Shown here piece after piece: positions 19,967 to 28,513 of a stretch of DNA of 57,997 nucleotides; position 1 is the stretch's first letter, and every line of letters starts with the position of its first letter. Position numbers and translations under genes: made by a program. The stretch lies in the IMG/VR virus record IMGVR_UViG_3300020733_000018, positions 1-57,997 of that record; one strand, 5' to 3'. The stretch comes from a virus. The notes beneath the pieces are model-generated. The model saw only the letters and a list, made by a program, of their open reading frames with translations, was not told the origin of the DNA and made no database searches.

Positions 19967-22900
19967 TTACAAATTTTCAAATGAAACACTTGTTGGAGTT
20001 ACATCAAACTCAAGTTCAATAAACTCTAATGCATCAATTGGTTTCAAGAATATTTTACCTGTTAAGGTATTTCTATCTGTATCAGAAGCTGGATCCAATT
20101 TGATTCTAAAATCACTTAGACCTCTTTCTTTTCTAATATTATCCAATATTGGATTAACTAATGATAAGAATTGTGTTCTTACAATATCGTCATTTGGATC
20201 GAATAATAATCTATTAGAAACAGATATAATAAGTTTTCTTGCTTGAAGTAATAATCTTCTGATATTCAATCTGTTAAGAGCTGAATCTCTTTCTTGTAAG
20301 TTTCTATTACCCCAAATTACTGTACCAACATCAGAGAAGGTTGCTATTGGGTTAACTCTTGAAGGATAAAGAATATCTCTTGCGTCTTGGTCAAGAACAA
20401 TTCTTGTTCTTTTACAGTTAACTAAACCTCTATTATAACCTGCGGTAGCAAACCAAGGGAATGCAACGTTATCGGTATAAGCTAAGTTTCTTACTACTTC
20501 AAGAGTAGGTGGTAACCATAGGTAAGCATTGTTTTCAACGTCAGCTATTTGTAACCAAGGATAGAAAAGAGCTGTATAGTTTGAATCTAAGTTCAAATTA
20601 TCCATCATATCAGAGATATCATTAGGGAACATCCATTGAGTTGTATCTGCTGGATTTGTATTGTTATATACAGATATATCTGGTATTGTTGCGATATAGA
20701 TTGAATCTAATCTTTTCTCTTCAACTATTGTTATTACCTCTTGTGCTAATTCATTGTTATTTACAACATCAATACCTGGAGTTACTAATACATTTATATT
20801 AGTTTTTTCTGGGTTTTGGAATGTTTTATAACCATATAGGTAAGCATAGTAATCCGAAGAACCCCAAGTTTCGTCATATTCAGCATTAGTGAATGAAGCA
20901 AAATGTCCATTAACAAAGCTTGATTGTCCAATTCTGTATAAATCACCATTAGTTCTTGTATCTCTATAGAAATCCCAACCATCAAATCCTCCAGACATAA
21001 GCGCTGTGAATTTTCTTGTTTTGATATCGTAATATGTTTGAGTTGTATCTGTAGCTAAAAGTACTGGGTCAGTGAATTGTCCATCTCCAACAGCATATAA
21101 AGAAGTATCAGCATTTACGTCAAGGTGGAAACCTTTTGTCATACCACCCCAAGGGTTACCTGTATTATATGTAATTGTACCAATATTTTCAGCACCAATG
21201 AATGATGTTATATCAGCGTCAAAACCATAATCATAGTCACTGAAACCTAAGTAAGTTTTTCTAACTTTATCTCCAGAAGATATCAAAGTAGTTCCCAAAG
21301 GATTAGTTTGCCATACATCACCAGGTTGATAATACTTAGTTTTGTATGCAATTTCTGGTATAGCCACATCAGAATATGTTCTGAAAGAATAACCTTCGAA
21401 ACCAGCTGGAACAGCATCAGAAGGTGCGTTTGGATCAACATCAATTATGATATATGAACTATTTAATGTATATTTGTTATCAAGTGTACCAACTAATCTT
21501 CCGATAAAGTTAGAACTTGCTTCATCCATTGTACAATTCAAGTATCTTTCGAATATAACAGGCACAGCATCAGTATCAGAGAACGATCTAACCAAAAGGT
21601 CAAATGTACCCTTAGCAAGATCTACGTTTGCAATAGAAACCTTAATTTCAGTATTTGCATGATTACCATCAGATATAGAAACCACTCTGAATAGATTTTG
21701 TGCTTTTCCACCTCTTAACTCGGAAACAAAGAACGGAGTAGAAGGGGCTTGGTATTGGAACATAAAGTTATTCCAACCACCTGCACCAGCTGGGATATAT
21801 TTCAATTCAGGATGAAGTCCTTTTATTTTACCATTTAACCAACCTTTTGCAAGTGTTGAATCATATGTTTCTTCAACATACATTTCAGTAGTTTTATCGG
21901 TATTTGTAACACCAAGTACGTTTTTGATATAATTTCTTTTTGTTTCATCCAAAGAAAGATTATATGTGAATGTAGTACTTGTTGTAGTTTTACCTGTTAT
22001 TGTAATGTCAGCATAAGGATTTGATTCAGCGCTAACAATACTACCATATCCTACAGTTGAACCACTAACTAAAAAGTCTAATGTATCATTCACATAAAGA
22101 CCTTTTCCTCTAATTGTAGAAACCAACATATTATGATATTCTGCATATGGATCAGCAGCATATGATGTAACGTATATTTTAACTTTACCAAAGATTGATG
22201 TACCGTTTTCATATACATGGTCTGTTGTCATTATGAATGAAACACCACTATATGTTTCAGTCATAGTATCGTATACAAACGTATCATTTATAAAGTAAGC
22301 ATCTTCATCGCTTGAAGGTACAGTTGATGGATAAACATAAGAATCAACAGTAGATGGTGCATTATTCACATACGTAGAAGTATTACCACCAGTCGTTTTA
22401 GCTGCATTTGTTACAGTTGTAACTGTTGCTGAAGGGTTAACACCCCATTTCATTATATCGTGCTTCCAATAGTTACCTGTAGTACCTGTAGCAGTAGTGT
22501 ATTTTGCAAAGTAATTGTTATAAGCATTCACAATCAGTGATGAGTCAATACCTACCAAACTTGCTATATTTGCAAGAACTGATGTTGATGTTCCTGTTAC
22601 ATTATAAACAGTATCAGTTGTTGTACCTGAGAAACCAAAAGTATAAGATGTTGTTGTAGGTACCATTGTGGTTTGATCAACCGCACCGAGCGTTCTAATT
22701 GCCCAAGCATCTCCTTTATCGTAACCAGATAAACCAAGAATACGAGTTACGTACAATTGGTTTGATTGACTCAAATAATTTTTTGCTATATATGAAAGTT
22801 CATATTTAACAATTTGGGTATTTCTAAATTTTTCAGGATTAATTCCACCAAAAACCTTAGAAAATTGGTCATAATTTGCAATAGGAATTGGCTGAAATGC

Positions 22901-23020
22901 TGGGCCTTTTACGGTTTCGCCAGCCGCACCTAAAGTCGTTATACCAATCGTCTCAATGCTGTATGTTAAATCTTTCTCTGAAGTGTAAACACCAGGTGAC
23001 GCATAAACTATATTTGCCAT
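19967..23020 (-). CDS. tail sheath protein, T4 gp18-like (1017 aa)
   Basis: Contractile tail sheath subunit. The N-terminus has the family pattern SPGVYTSEKDLTYSIETIG followed by LGAAGETVKGPAFQPIPI and FSKVFGG. The C-terminal quarter carries the conserved sheath domain: AYLWLPPTLEVVRNLAYTDN, FPWFATAGYNRGLV, LDQDARDILYPSRVNPIATF, then NLQERDSALNRLNIRRLLL. T4 gp18 has 659 residues, so the central part holds several hundred extra Thr/Ser/Gly/Asn-rich residues, most likely surface domains. Upstream is a one-mismatch late promoter motif; downstream is the GGACC palindrome cluster. Confidence 0.95.
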   Translation of the reverse strand: MANIVYASPGVYTSEKDLTYSIETIGITTLGAAGETVKGPAFQPIPIANYDQFSKVFGGINPEKFRNTQIVKYELSYIAKNYLSQSNQLYVTRILGLSGYDKGDAWAIRTLGAVDQTTMVPTTTSYTFGFSGTTTDTVYNVTGTSTSVLANIASLVGIDSSLIVNAYNNYFAKYTTATGTTGNYWKHDIMKWGVNPSATVTTVTNAAKTTGGNTSTYVNNAPSTVDSYVYPSTVPSSDEDAYFINDTFVYDTMTETYSGVSFIMTTDHVYENGTSIFGKVKIYVTSYAADPYAEYHNMLVSTIRGKGLYVNDTLDFLVSGSTVGYGSIVSAESNPYADITITGKTTTSTTFTYNLSLDETKRNYIKNVLGVTNTDKTTEMYVEETYDSTLAKGWLNGKIKGLHPELKYIPAGAGGWNNFMFQYQAPSTPFFVSELRGGKAQNLFRVVSISDGNHANTEIKVSIANVDLAKGTFDLLVRSFSDTDAVPVIFERYLNCTMDEASSNFIGRLVGTLDNKYTLNSSYIIIDVDPNAPSDAVPAGFEGYSFRTYSDVAIPEIAYKTKYYQPGDVWQTNPLGTTLISSGDKVRKTYLGFSDYDYGFDADITSFIGAENIGTITYNTGNPWGGMTKGFHLDVNADTSLYAVGDGQFTDPVLLATDTTQTYYDIKTRKFTALMSGGFDGWDFYRDTRTNGDLYRIGQSSFVNGHFASFTNAEYDETWGSSDYYAYLYGYKTFQNPEKTNINVLVTPGIDVVNNNELAQEVITIVEEKRLDSIYIATIPDISVYNNTNPADTTQWMFPNDISDMMDNLNLDSNYTALFYPWLQIADVENNAYLWLPPTLEVVRNLAYTDNVAFPWFATAGYNRGLVNCKRTRIVLDQDARDILYPSRVNPIATFSDVGTVIWGNRNLQERDSALNRLNIRRLLLQARKLIISVSNRLLFDPNDDIVRTQFLSLVNPILDNIRKERGLSDFRIKLDPASDTDRNTLTGKIFLKPIDALEFIELEFDVTPTSVSFENL

Positions 23021-23056
23021 ATTTGTCTTTTTTTCGTTTTATATTATTATCTTAAT

Positions 23057-23064
23057 GATAAATA
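23057..23064 (-). promoter_or_regulatory. candidate late promoter core TATTTATC (tail sheath)
   Basis: Leftward-strand TATTTATC, one mismatch from TATTTATA, 36 bases before the sheath ATG at 23020. Confidence 0.35.
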
Positions 23065-23111
23065 TTATAAAATAATCCAAAATACTTTACTTTTTGAGAA
23101 TTATTTATATT

Positions 23112-23891
23112 TTAGCCGTTTTTTCCTTCCTTAAGAATTATCACTCTATTTATGGCTGGAACCACTTGGAAATCTGCTGGGTCGAGAATGAACCCTTGTA
23201 GTGTAAAATTGTATAAATGGACATAAAATCTTCTCTGGTCTAAGTCTTGAACTTGACTTTCATCTGAATCATCTTCCAGTAGAATTGGGATATAATGCCC
23301 ATTAACCATTGTATATGCTTGTAAGCTTCTGAATTCTTTCATTACTATTTTGTTAAATTCATTTAAATCAGCTTGTCTTGTAGAAAATAATCTAACTTCA
23401 TAAATTATATCAATTGGTGTTGGCATAGGGATTTTATAAAGATCAACACCTTTTCTGTTACCATCCCAAGTAGGAACTTCAGAGTATGTGTATGTTCTGT
23501 TACCTGGAATATTGTGTAAAAGATTTGCATTTGTTCCTGGACGTGTATTTGGTTTACGAACAATTGTTATAAACGGCATCTCAATATTTTTATATTCATC
23601 TAACAAAGACCATGTTTGTGTAAACTCATTCCATTTTTGCAAACTAAGCATGATTACAGGCACTTTTTTGTTATCAATGACCGTTTGCATACTTTCAGTA
23701 ACAAAGTTCTTAAAACCCTTGTCTAAATCGAAATGAAGAACACCTTTAGGTAGATAAACATCTTTATCCACAATTAAATTTTTCATATCATCAGCAGCAG
23801 AACTTGCCATAGACTCAGACTGCGGATATTCCACATTTGGTCTTGGATGATACAAATTAACATTTTTTTTATATGTGCTTGGTAAACTCAT
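23112..23891 (-). CDS. tail completion / sheath terminator protein, T4 gp15-like (259 aa)
   Basis: Probably the tail terminator that caps the tube and sheath and joins the tail to the neck. It lies directly before the sheath gene and has about the length of T4 gp15 (272). Matching features are a run of beta-strand segments with IPMPTPIDIIYEVRLFSTRQ (about residues 152-171) followed by ADLNEFNKIVMKEFRS, a pattern of gp15-type proteins, and a C-terminal strand YVHLYNFTLQGFILDP. Sequence similarity is judged by eye, so gp14 or another connector cannot be excluded. The ATG is at 23891, next to the divergent GIY-YIG gene. Confidence 0.6.
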   Translation of the reverse strand: MSLPSTYKKNVNLYHPRPNVEYPQSESMASSAADDMKNLIVDKDVYLPKGVLHFDLDKGFKNFVTESMQTVIDNKKVPVIMLSLQKWNEFTQTWSLLDEYKNIEMPFITIVRKPNTRPGTNANLLHNIPGNRTYTYSEVPTWDGNRKGVDLYKIPMPTPIDIIYEVRLFSTRQADLNEFNKIVMKEFRSLQAYTMVNGHYIPILLEDDSDESQVQDLDQRRFYVHLYNFTLQGFILDPADFQVVPAINRVIILKEGKNG

Positions 23892-23895
23892 AAAC

Positions 23896-23903
23896 TATTT
23901 ATA
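23896..23903 (+). promoter_or_regulatory. candidate late promoter core TATTTATA in an 18-base repeat
   Basis: TATTTATA lies 11 bases before the ATG at 23915. It is the start of an 18-base string (23896-23913) that recurs exactly at 36586-36603 before another gene. The core is a dyad (TATTTAT-A-ATAAATA), so it could also act on the leftward gene starting at 23891. Confidence 0.45.
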
Positions 23904-23914
23904 ATAAATATATC

Positions 23915-24529
23915 ATGAGTTGCGTTTATATACATACAAGAAAAGATAATAATGAAGTTTTTTATGTTGGTATAGGTAAAACCGAAAAAAGGGCTTATTC
24001 TAAGTTTAATAGAAATAAACATTGGTTAAATATTATAAATAAAGTAGATTATAATGTATTAATTTTGAAAAGTAATATTAGTTGGGTTGATGCTTGTTTG
24101 GAAGAAGAAAGGCTAATTACTTTATATGGTCGAATTGATTTAAATAGTGGTACCTTAGTTAATTTAACAAATGGTGGTGAGGGTAAAATTAATTTTATTG
24201 TTACTGATGATATAAAAAAGAAAATGTCTAAAGCTCAGAAAGGTAGAATTATAACTGTTGAACATAGAGATAAAATATCCAAATCTATGAAAGGACGTAT
24301 ACCAGTAAATAAAGGTAAAAAACTAACTGATATTGAATTAGAAAAATTTAATAAACTATATTACAAACCAATATTACAATATAAATTAAATGGTGAGTTT
24401 ATTAAGGAATACCCATCTGCTAAAATAGCATCTAAAGATGTTAATATATTAAGGACAAGTATTAATAATTGTTGTTACGGTAGATCTAAATCCGCTGGTG
24501 GTTTTAAATGGGTATTTAAAACCAATTGA
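23915..24529 (+). CDS. GIY-YIG homing endonuclease with NUMOD domains
   Basis: A 204-residue free-standing homing endonuclease. An N-terminal GIY-YIG nuclease domain is visible (CVYIHTRKDNNEVFYVGIGKTEKRA, residues 3-27) with EEERLITLYG as the catalytic glutamate region (about 62-71). It is followed by a NUMOD3-like DNA-binding repeat (KKKMSKAQKGR, then RDKISKSMKGR) and a NUMOD1-like C-terminal domain (ILQYKLNGEFIKEYPSAKIA through SAGGFKWVF). It reads rightward between two leftward neck genes, as expected of an inserted mobile gene. Confidence 0.88.
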   Translation: MSCVYIHTRKDNNEVFYVGIGKTEKRAYSKFNRNKHWLNIINKVDYNVLILKSNISWVDACLEEERLITLYGRIDLNSGTLVNLTNGGEGKINFIVTDDIKKKMSKAQKGRIITVEHRDKISKSMKGRIPVNKGKKLTDIELEKFNKLYYKPILQYKLNGEFIKEYPSAKIASKDVNILRTSINNCCYGRSKSAGGFKWVFKTN

Positions 24530-24551
24530 AATTATGTACTTGGTGTTGCCA

Positions 24552-25070
24552 TTATATTCCTTTAAAATCTGCTTTGTCTATAACAATGCATCTAACTTTT
24601 TTATAATACGTTTTGTAATTATATAACATTTGGTTGGTATCTGGTATATAATTAGGATCTGTTACAGAAAAATATACAATACTATCATTATCAAGTACAT
24701 AACCAATTATATCACCATATGTTATATCCACATTTTTTCTTTTCAATTCATTCAAATAAACGATAAAGTCAAGGTTACCAAAATTTGATGTTCTTAAGGT
24801 ACCGTTTTGGTTGTATGCTTTGTTAACAGCTTGTTCAAGAGTTAATAAAACATTTAATTCGACTGGTGGAAGATAGATTATTTGGTCTTTTTTTGTTTCA
24901 CCATACACATCATCGTAATTCGTATTAACCCTATCTATTCTATAAAGAATTAATCTGAAATTACTATCTTCATTAACAATATCGTCACCAATTCCAACAT
25001 CTAAGTCAAAATCAGCCTGATCATACCATTTGGATAATCTTGTATTTGGAATCCTATTTCTTCTTTCCAT
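24552..25070 (-). CDS. neck protein, T4 gp14-like (172 aa)
   Basis: Probably a neck (head-completion) protein. It follows the T4 order 14, 15, 18, 19 on this strand. The C-terminal half has YGDIIGYVLDNDSIVYFSV followed by DPNYIPDTNQMLYNYKTYYKK, which parallels the GDLIYFPMDNSLFEI and DPFYQLGQN region of T4 gp14. At 172 residues it is shorter than T4 gp14 (256), lacking the C-terminal tail. No other motif is visible. A TATTTATT sequence lies only 3 bases before the ATG (25081-25074), too close for an ordinary leader, so its promoter may be further up, in the shared 58-base gap with the divergent gene. Confidence 0.55.
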   Translation of the reverse strand: MERRNRIPNTRLSKWYDQADFDLDVGIGDDIVNEDSNFRLILYRIDRVNTNYDDVYGETKKDQIIYLPPVELNVLLTLEQAVNKAYNQNGTLRTSNFGNLDFIVYLNELKRKNVDITYGDIIGYVLDNDSIVYFSVTDPNYIPDTNQMLYNYKTYYKKVRCIVIDKADFKGI

Positions 25071-25095
25071 ACTAATAAATAGTATAATATATTTG
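25064..25095 (+). promoter_or_regulatory. host-type (Bacteroidota) promoter before helicase operon
   Basis: TATATTTG at 25088-25095 fits the -7 box TAnnTTTG. A TTTC (one off TTTG) lies exactly 20 bases upstream at 25064-25067, inside the start of the opposite gene. The next gene begins at 25129. Confidence 0.5.
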
Positions 25096-25128
25096 CTTTT
25101 ATCAACATTTATTATTAATATTGTAATT

Positions 25129-25629
25129 ATGTTAGATTTAAAAAAATTATCCGATATTATTGAATATCTGGAATTAATACCAGGTTATAACGATTGTATT
25201 TTGAATAAAACATGTTATAGAATTGGTGAATTTTGGTCATTAACCTATGATTTTGAAAAGTTTAGAAAAAAACTGAACGCAAATTGGGATGAAAACGAAG
25301 TTTTAAACTACATATATAAAAATTATAATTATAAAGATAATTTTTTTGTTAAAATTATAGAAAACCCAACCAGAAAGAAAATTGCTAAATATGATAATAA
25401 AATGCTTTTTTGCGATGGTTTAGATGAAGCACTTATTGGTGTTAGATTTGGTTTTGATGAAAATAAAAATATAGCGGTTTATGATTACGATAGATGTATA
25501 GATTCTATCTTAGCTGAATCGGACGGAGAAATGGAAGAATGTGATGCTATAGAACATATGGAATATAATGTTACTGGTGCATATGTTGGTGAATACACTC
25601 CATGTTTTTTAACAAATATTGATGAATAA
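25129..25629 (+). CDS. conserved phage protein of unknown function (166 aa)
   Basis: The start is taken at ATG 25129 (MLDLKKLSDIIEYLEL), not at the further-upstream ATG, because the extra upstream 33 residues would be a hydrophobic run over the promoter and over the opposite gene. The C-terminal part, YDYDRCIDSILAESDG and then EHMEYNVTGAYVGEYTPCF, looks like a conserved phage domain, but I cannot name it or give a function. Its stop overlaps the ATG of the helicase gene by 8 bases, so the two are probably translated together, from the promoter at 25064-25095. Confidence 0.7.
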   Translation: MLDLKKLSDIIEYLELIPGYNDCILNKTCYRIGEFWSLTYDFEKFRKKLNANWDENEVLNYIYKNYNYKDNFFVKIIENPTRKKIAKYDNKMLFCDGLDEALIGVRFGFDENKNIAVYDYDRCIDSILAESDGEMEECDAIEHMEYNVTGAYVGEYTPCFLTNIDE

Positions 25630-28513
25630 TATACCAATTGAAATACAAGCTAAAGAAATTCTAATAAATTACCAAGGATCCAATGATTATTTACTGGAAA
25701 TAAAAGGTTATTTATTAAGCAAAAAAGCGTTTCCGTTAACTTCAAATATATGTAAATACATAATATCTAATCAGAAAGTAAAACCTATTGTTTTGAATAA
25801 AAAATATGTTTTACATAAAAGTATTAGAGGTTTTTTAAAAAGCCAATATAAATTAGATTTTATACCTGAAGAAATTTTTATTAATAAATTATTAACACGA
25901 AAAGTCGATAACCTTCACCTTTGGGCTTGTTTTAATCAAGATTGTAAATACTATTTTTCAGTTTATTTGGATAAAAATTGTATCAAAAATAGTAAAACTA
26001 TTGAATTACCTTCTTTTGATCAGTATGATAGGCCGCCAAAAAAACACCAATTAACAGCAATCAAAACTTTATTGGAAAATGATAAATTTATCTTGGCTGA
26101 TGATATGGGTTTGGGTAAAATGGAATTTGTTGATAACCAATTGTTTACACCATTTGGTAGGAAAAGAATTGGTGATATAATTGTCGGTGATAAAGTTATT
26201 GGTTCAGATGGTAAACCATATAATGTTGTTGGTGTTTTTCCACAAGGTAATAAAGAATTATTTAAGGTAACCTTTAATGATGGTTATTCTATTTTAGTCG
26301 GTGGTGAACACCTTTGGTCTGTTTCAACTAATTGTAATGGTGAAAATAATAAAAATAGAAAAAATAGATATATTACATTAAGTACAAATCAAATGCTTGA
26401 TAAAAATTTGATTTTACAACAAAATGGTTCGGATTGGAATGAAAAAAGACCCTACAAATACTCAACATACTATAAAAAAAATAATGGCGCATCTAAATGG
26501 CAGATACCTATCGTTAAACCTATAGAATTTTACAATAATTATGAATTACCTATTGAACCATATTTATTAGGTGTTTGTTTGGGTGATGGTAACATAAAAA
26601 ATTCATCAGTAAAATTTGAGATACATAAAGATGATTTTGAAGAATTATTTACAGGTGTTGAATTTAATGAATTATCACCTGTTGGCAATAGACGATCATG
26701 TAATTTAAACTTCGGTAATAAATTACAATTATTAAATATTAATAATAAAACTTCAGATACTAAATTTATACCAGATAAATATAAATATAGTTCAATAGTT
26801 AATAGAATTGCGATTTTGCAAGGTTTGATGGATACTGATGGTCATTGCATGAAATCAAAAAAAGGTTTGTTTGCTGGTACGGAATACGCTACGGTATCTG
26901 AAAAATTAGCTGACGATATTGCTGAGATAGTTCATAGTTTGGGTGGTATTGTGCGTAAAAAAAGTAAAATTGGTTCCTATAGAAAGCCAGATGGAACTAA
27001 GGTTATTTGTAAAAAATGTTATCGTTTAAATATAAAGATGCCTACAGGTATTAATCCTTTTAGATTAAAACGTAAAGCTATATTATATAAAGAACCTGAA
27101 AAATATAAAGTTGGTAGATATATTAAGGATATCCAACCTTGTGGTACTGGTGAAGCTGTTTGTATATCAGTAGATAGTCCAGATAAATTATATGTTACAG
27201 AACACGCAATTGTAACACATAATACAACATCTACCATTCTTGCTGCGATAACTGGTGGATATAAAAGGATTTTGGTTGTCTGCCCAGCATCTCTTAAATT
27301 GAACTGGAAAAAAGAAATAAGTTTGTATGATAACCCAAACGATATTAGTATTGTAGAAGGTTCTGATTTTACATTCAAAAAATGGACTATTGTAAACTAT
27401 GATATCCTTAAAAACTTCCATAATTTGAAAGAAAAAGGTCAAGATCCAGAAGATGTAAAAGAATCAATAATCGATTTTTATAAATTTGATTTAGTTATAG
27501 CTGATGAAGCACATTACCTTAAAAATGCTACCGCAAATAGAACAAAATTATTTAATGATTTTGCGATGAAAATTGGTACCAGATGGTTACTAACTGGTAC
27601 ACCAATAACTAATAAACCAATTGATTTATATAATTTATTATATCTTTGTGAATCCCCACTTAGTACAAATTGGGTTGGGTATGTTAGGCGTTATTGTGCT
27701 GGTAGACAATTCAAAAGAAAAGGGTCAACACAAAAATATTGGGTAACTGATGGTGCAACAAATCTTGAAGAATTAAAAGAATTTACAGACGATTTGATCC
27801 TTAGAAGGCTTAAAAAAGATGCTGTTGATTTACCACAAAAGACAATAAAACCAATATATTTACCATTATCCTCTTCAAGAAGATATCAGGATTATATGGA
27901 AGAATATCAAAATTGGTATGATGAACAAGTAGAAAATGGGATTGAACCTAAACCAACAGAACATCTTACACAATTGATAAAGGTTAGACAATTACTATCT
28001 GAAGACAAATTAAGTACAACAATCAATCTTGTAGAAGATATAATTGAAAGTGGTAGAAAAGTTATTATTTTTTCATGTTTTTCTAATAGTATTAGAACAA
28101 TTCATGACCATTTTGGTAAAAAGTCTGTTTTAATTGATGGTGCTGTAAGCGCTAAAAATAGAGATATTGCCGTTGAAAAGTTTCAAAACGATGATAAAAT
28201 CAAAGTTTTTTGTGGTAACATTGTTGCGGCAGGTGTTGGTTTAACTTTAACTGAAGGTTCTGTGGTGATATTCAACGATGTTGATTGGACACCAGCAAAT
28301 CACTTACAAGCTGGTGATCGTGCACATAGAATGGGACAAACGAATGAAGTACACATAATTTATCCTTTAATAGATGGTACTTTAGATACGGTTATGTACA
28401 ACAAACTACAGGAGAAAATTAAAAATATTAGTACTGTAATGGGAGATGAAAATAATGATATTTTCAATGATACATCTATGATTTCTGATGTTATAAAGTC
28501 TTTAAAAGATTAG
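25622..28513 (+). CDS. SNF2-family DNA helicase/ATPase interrupted by an intein (963 aa precursor)
   Basis: Superfamily 2, SNF2-type DNA translocase. Residues 1-166 and 535-963 form the extein (595 aa after splicing). Motif I is split: LADDMGLGK (to residue 166) continues as TTSTILAAITGG after the intein. Further motifs are ILVVCPASLKLNWKKE (Ia), DEAHYLKN (DEAH at 628-631), RWLLTGTPITNKPIDLYNLL (III), and a second RecA domain with KVIIFSCFSNS, NIVAAGVGLTLTEGS and AGDRAHRMGQ (V and VI). The role in the phage is probably replication, recombination or fork remodelling. The start is ATG 25622, one codon after an in-frame TTG. The stop overlaps that of the opposite gene by 4 bases. Confidence 0.92.
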   Translation: MNNIPIEIQAKEILINYQGSNDYLLEIKGYLLSKKAFPLTSNICKYIISNQKVKPIVLNKKYVLHKSIRGFLKSQYKLDFIPEEIFINKLLTRKVDNLHLWACFNQDCKYYFSVYLDKNCIKNSKTIELPSFDQYDRPPKKHQLTAIKTLLENDKFILADDMGLGKMEFVDNQLFTPFGRKRIGDIIVGDKVIGSDGKPYNVVGVFPQGNKELFKVTFNDGYSILVGGEHLWSVSTNCNGENNKNRKNRYITLSTNQMLDKNLILQQNGSDWNEKRPYKYSTYYKKNNGASKWQIPIVKPIEFYNNYELPIEPYLLGVCLGDGNIKNSSVKFEIHKDDFEELFTGVEFNELSPVGNRRSCNLNFGNKLQLLNINNKTSDTKFIPDKYKYSSIVNRIAILQGLMDTDGHCMKSKKGLFAGTEYATVSEKLADDIAEIVHSLGGIVRKKSKIGSYRKPDGTKVICKKCYRLNIKMPTGINPFRLKRKAILYKEPEKYKVGRYIKDIQPCGTGEAVCISVDSPDKLYVTEHAIVTHNTTSTILAAITGGYKRILVVCPASLKLNWKKEISLYDNPNDISIVEGSDFTFKKWTIVNYDILKNFHNLKEKGQDPEDVKESIIDFYKFDLVIADEAHYLKNATANRTKLFNDFAMKIGTRWLLTGTPITNKPIDLYNLLYLCESPLSTNWVGYVRRYCAGRQFKRKGSTQKYWVTDGATNLEELKEFTDDLILRRLKKDAVDLPQKTIKPIYLPLSSSRRYQDYMEEYQNWYDEQVENGIEPKPTEHLTQLIKVRQLLSEDKLSTTINLVEDIIESGRKVIIFSCFSNSIRTIHDHFGKKSVLIDGAVSAKNRDIAVEKFQNDDKIKVFCGNIVAAGVGLTLTEGSVVIFNDVDWTPANHLQAGDRAHRMGQTNEVHIIYPLIDGTLDTVMYNKLQEKIKNISTVMGDENNDIFNDTSMISDVIKSLKD
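26120..27223 (+). mobile_element. class 3-type intein with LAGLIDADG endonuclease (368 aa)
   Basis: In-frame protein insertion in the Walker A loop. Intein residue 1 is Met, not Cys/Ser/Ala; the end is VTHN followed by Thr of the extein. Splicing blocks: RIGDIIVGDKVIGSDG (block A region), GGEHLWSV with Trp66, VCISVD with Cys348 and THN with Thr366-His367-Asn368. The W-C-T set and a non-nucleophile first residue define class 3 inteins, in which the block F Cys starts splicing. A LAGLIDADG homing endonuclease sits between, with LLGVCLGDG (about 149-157) and LQGLMDTDG (about 233-241); both acidic residues are kept, so it may be active. Confidence 0.9.

Noticed and set aside
25030-25128. Upstream-extended start of the gene at 25129
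   Set aside because: The 33 additional residues are a hydrophobic artefact over the host-type promoter and the start of the opposite gene.
26120-27223. The helicase insertion as a group I intron or a frameshifted second gene
   Set aside because: The frame is continuous through both junctions and the insert has protein-splicing blocks and His-Asn end; intron features were not evident.
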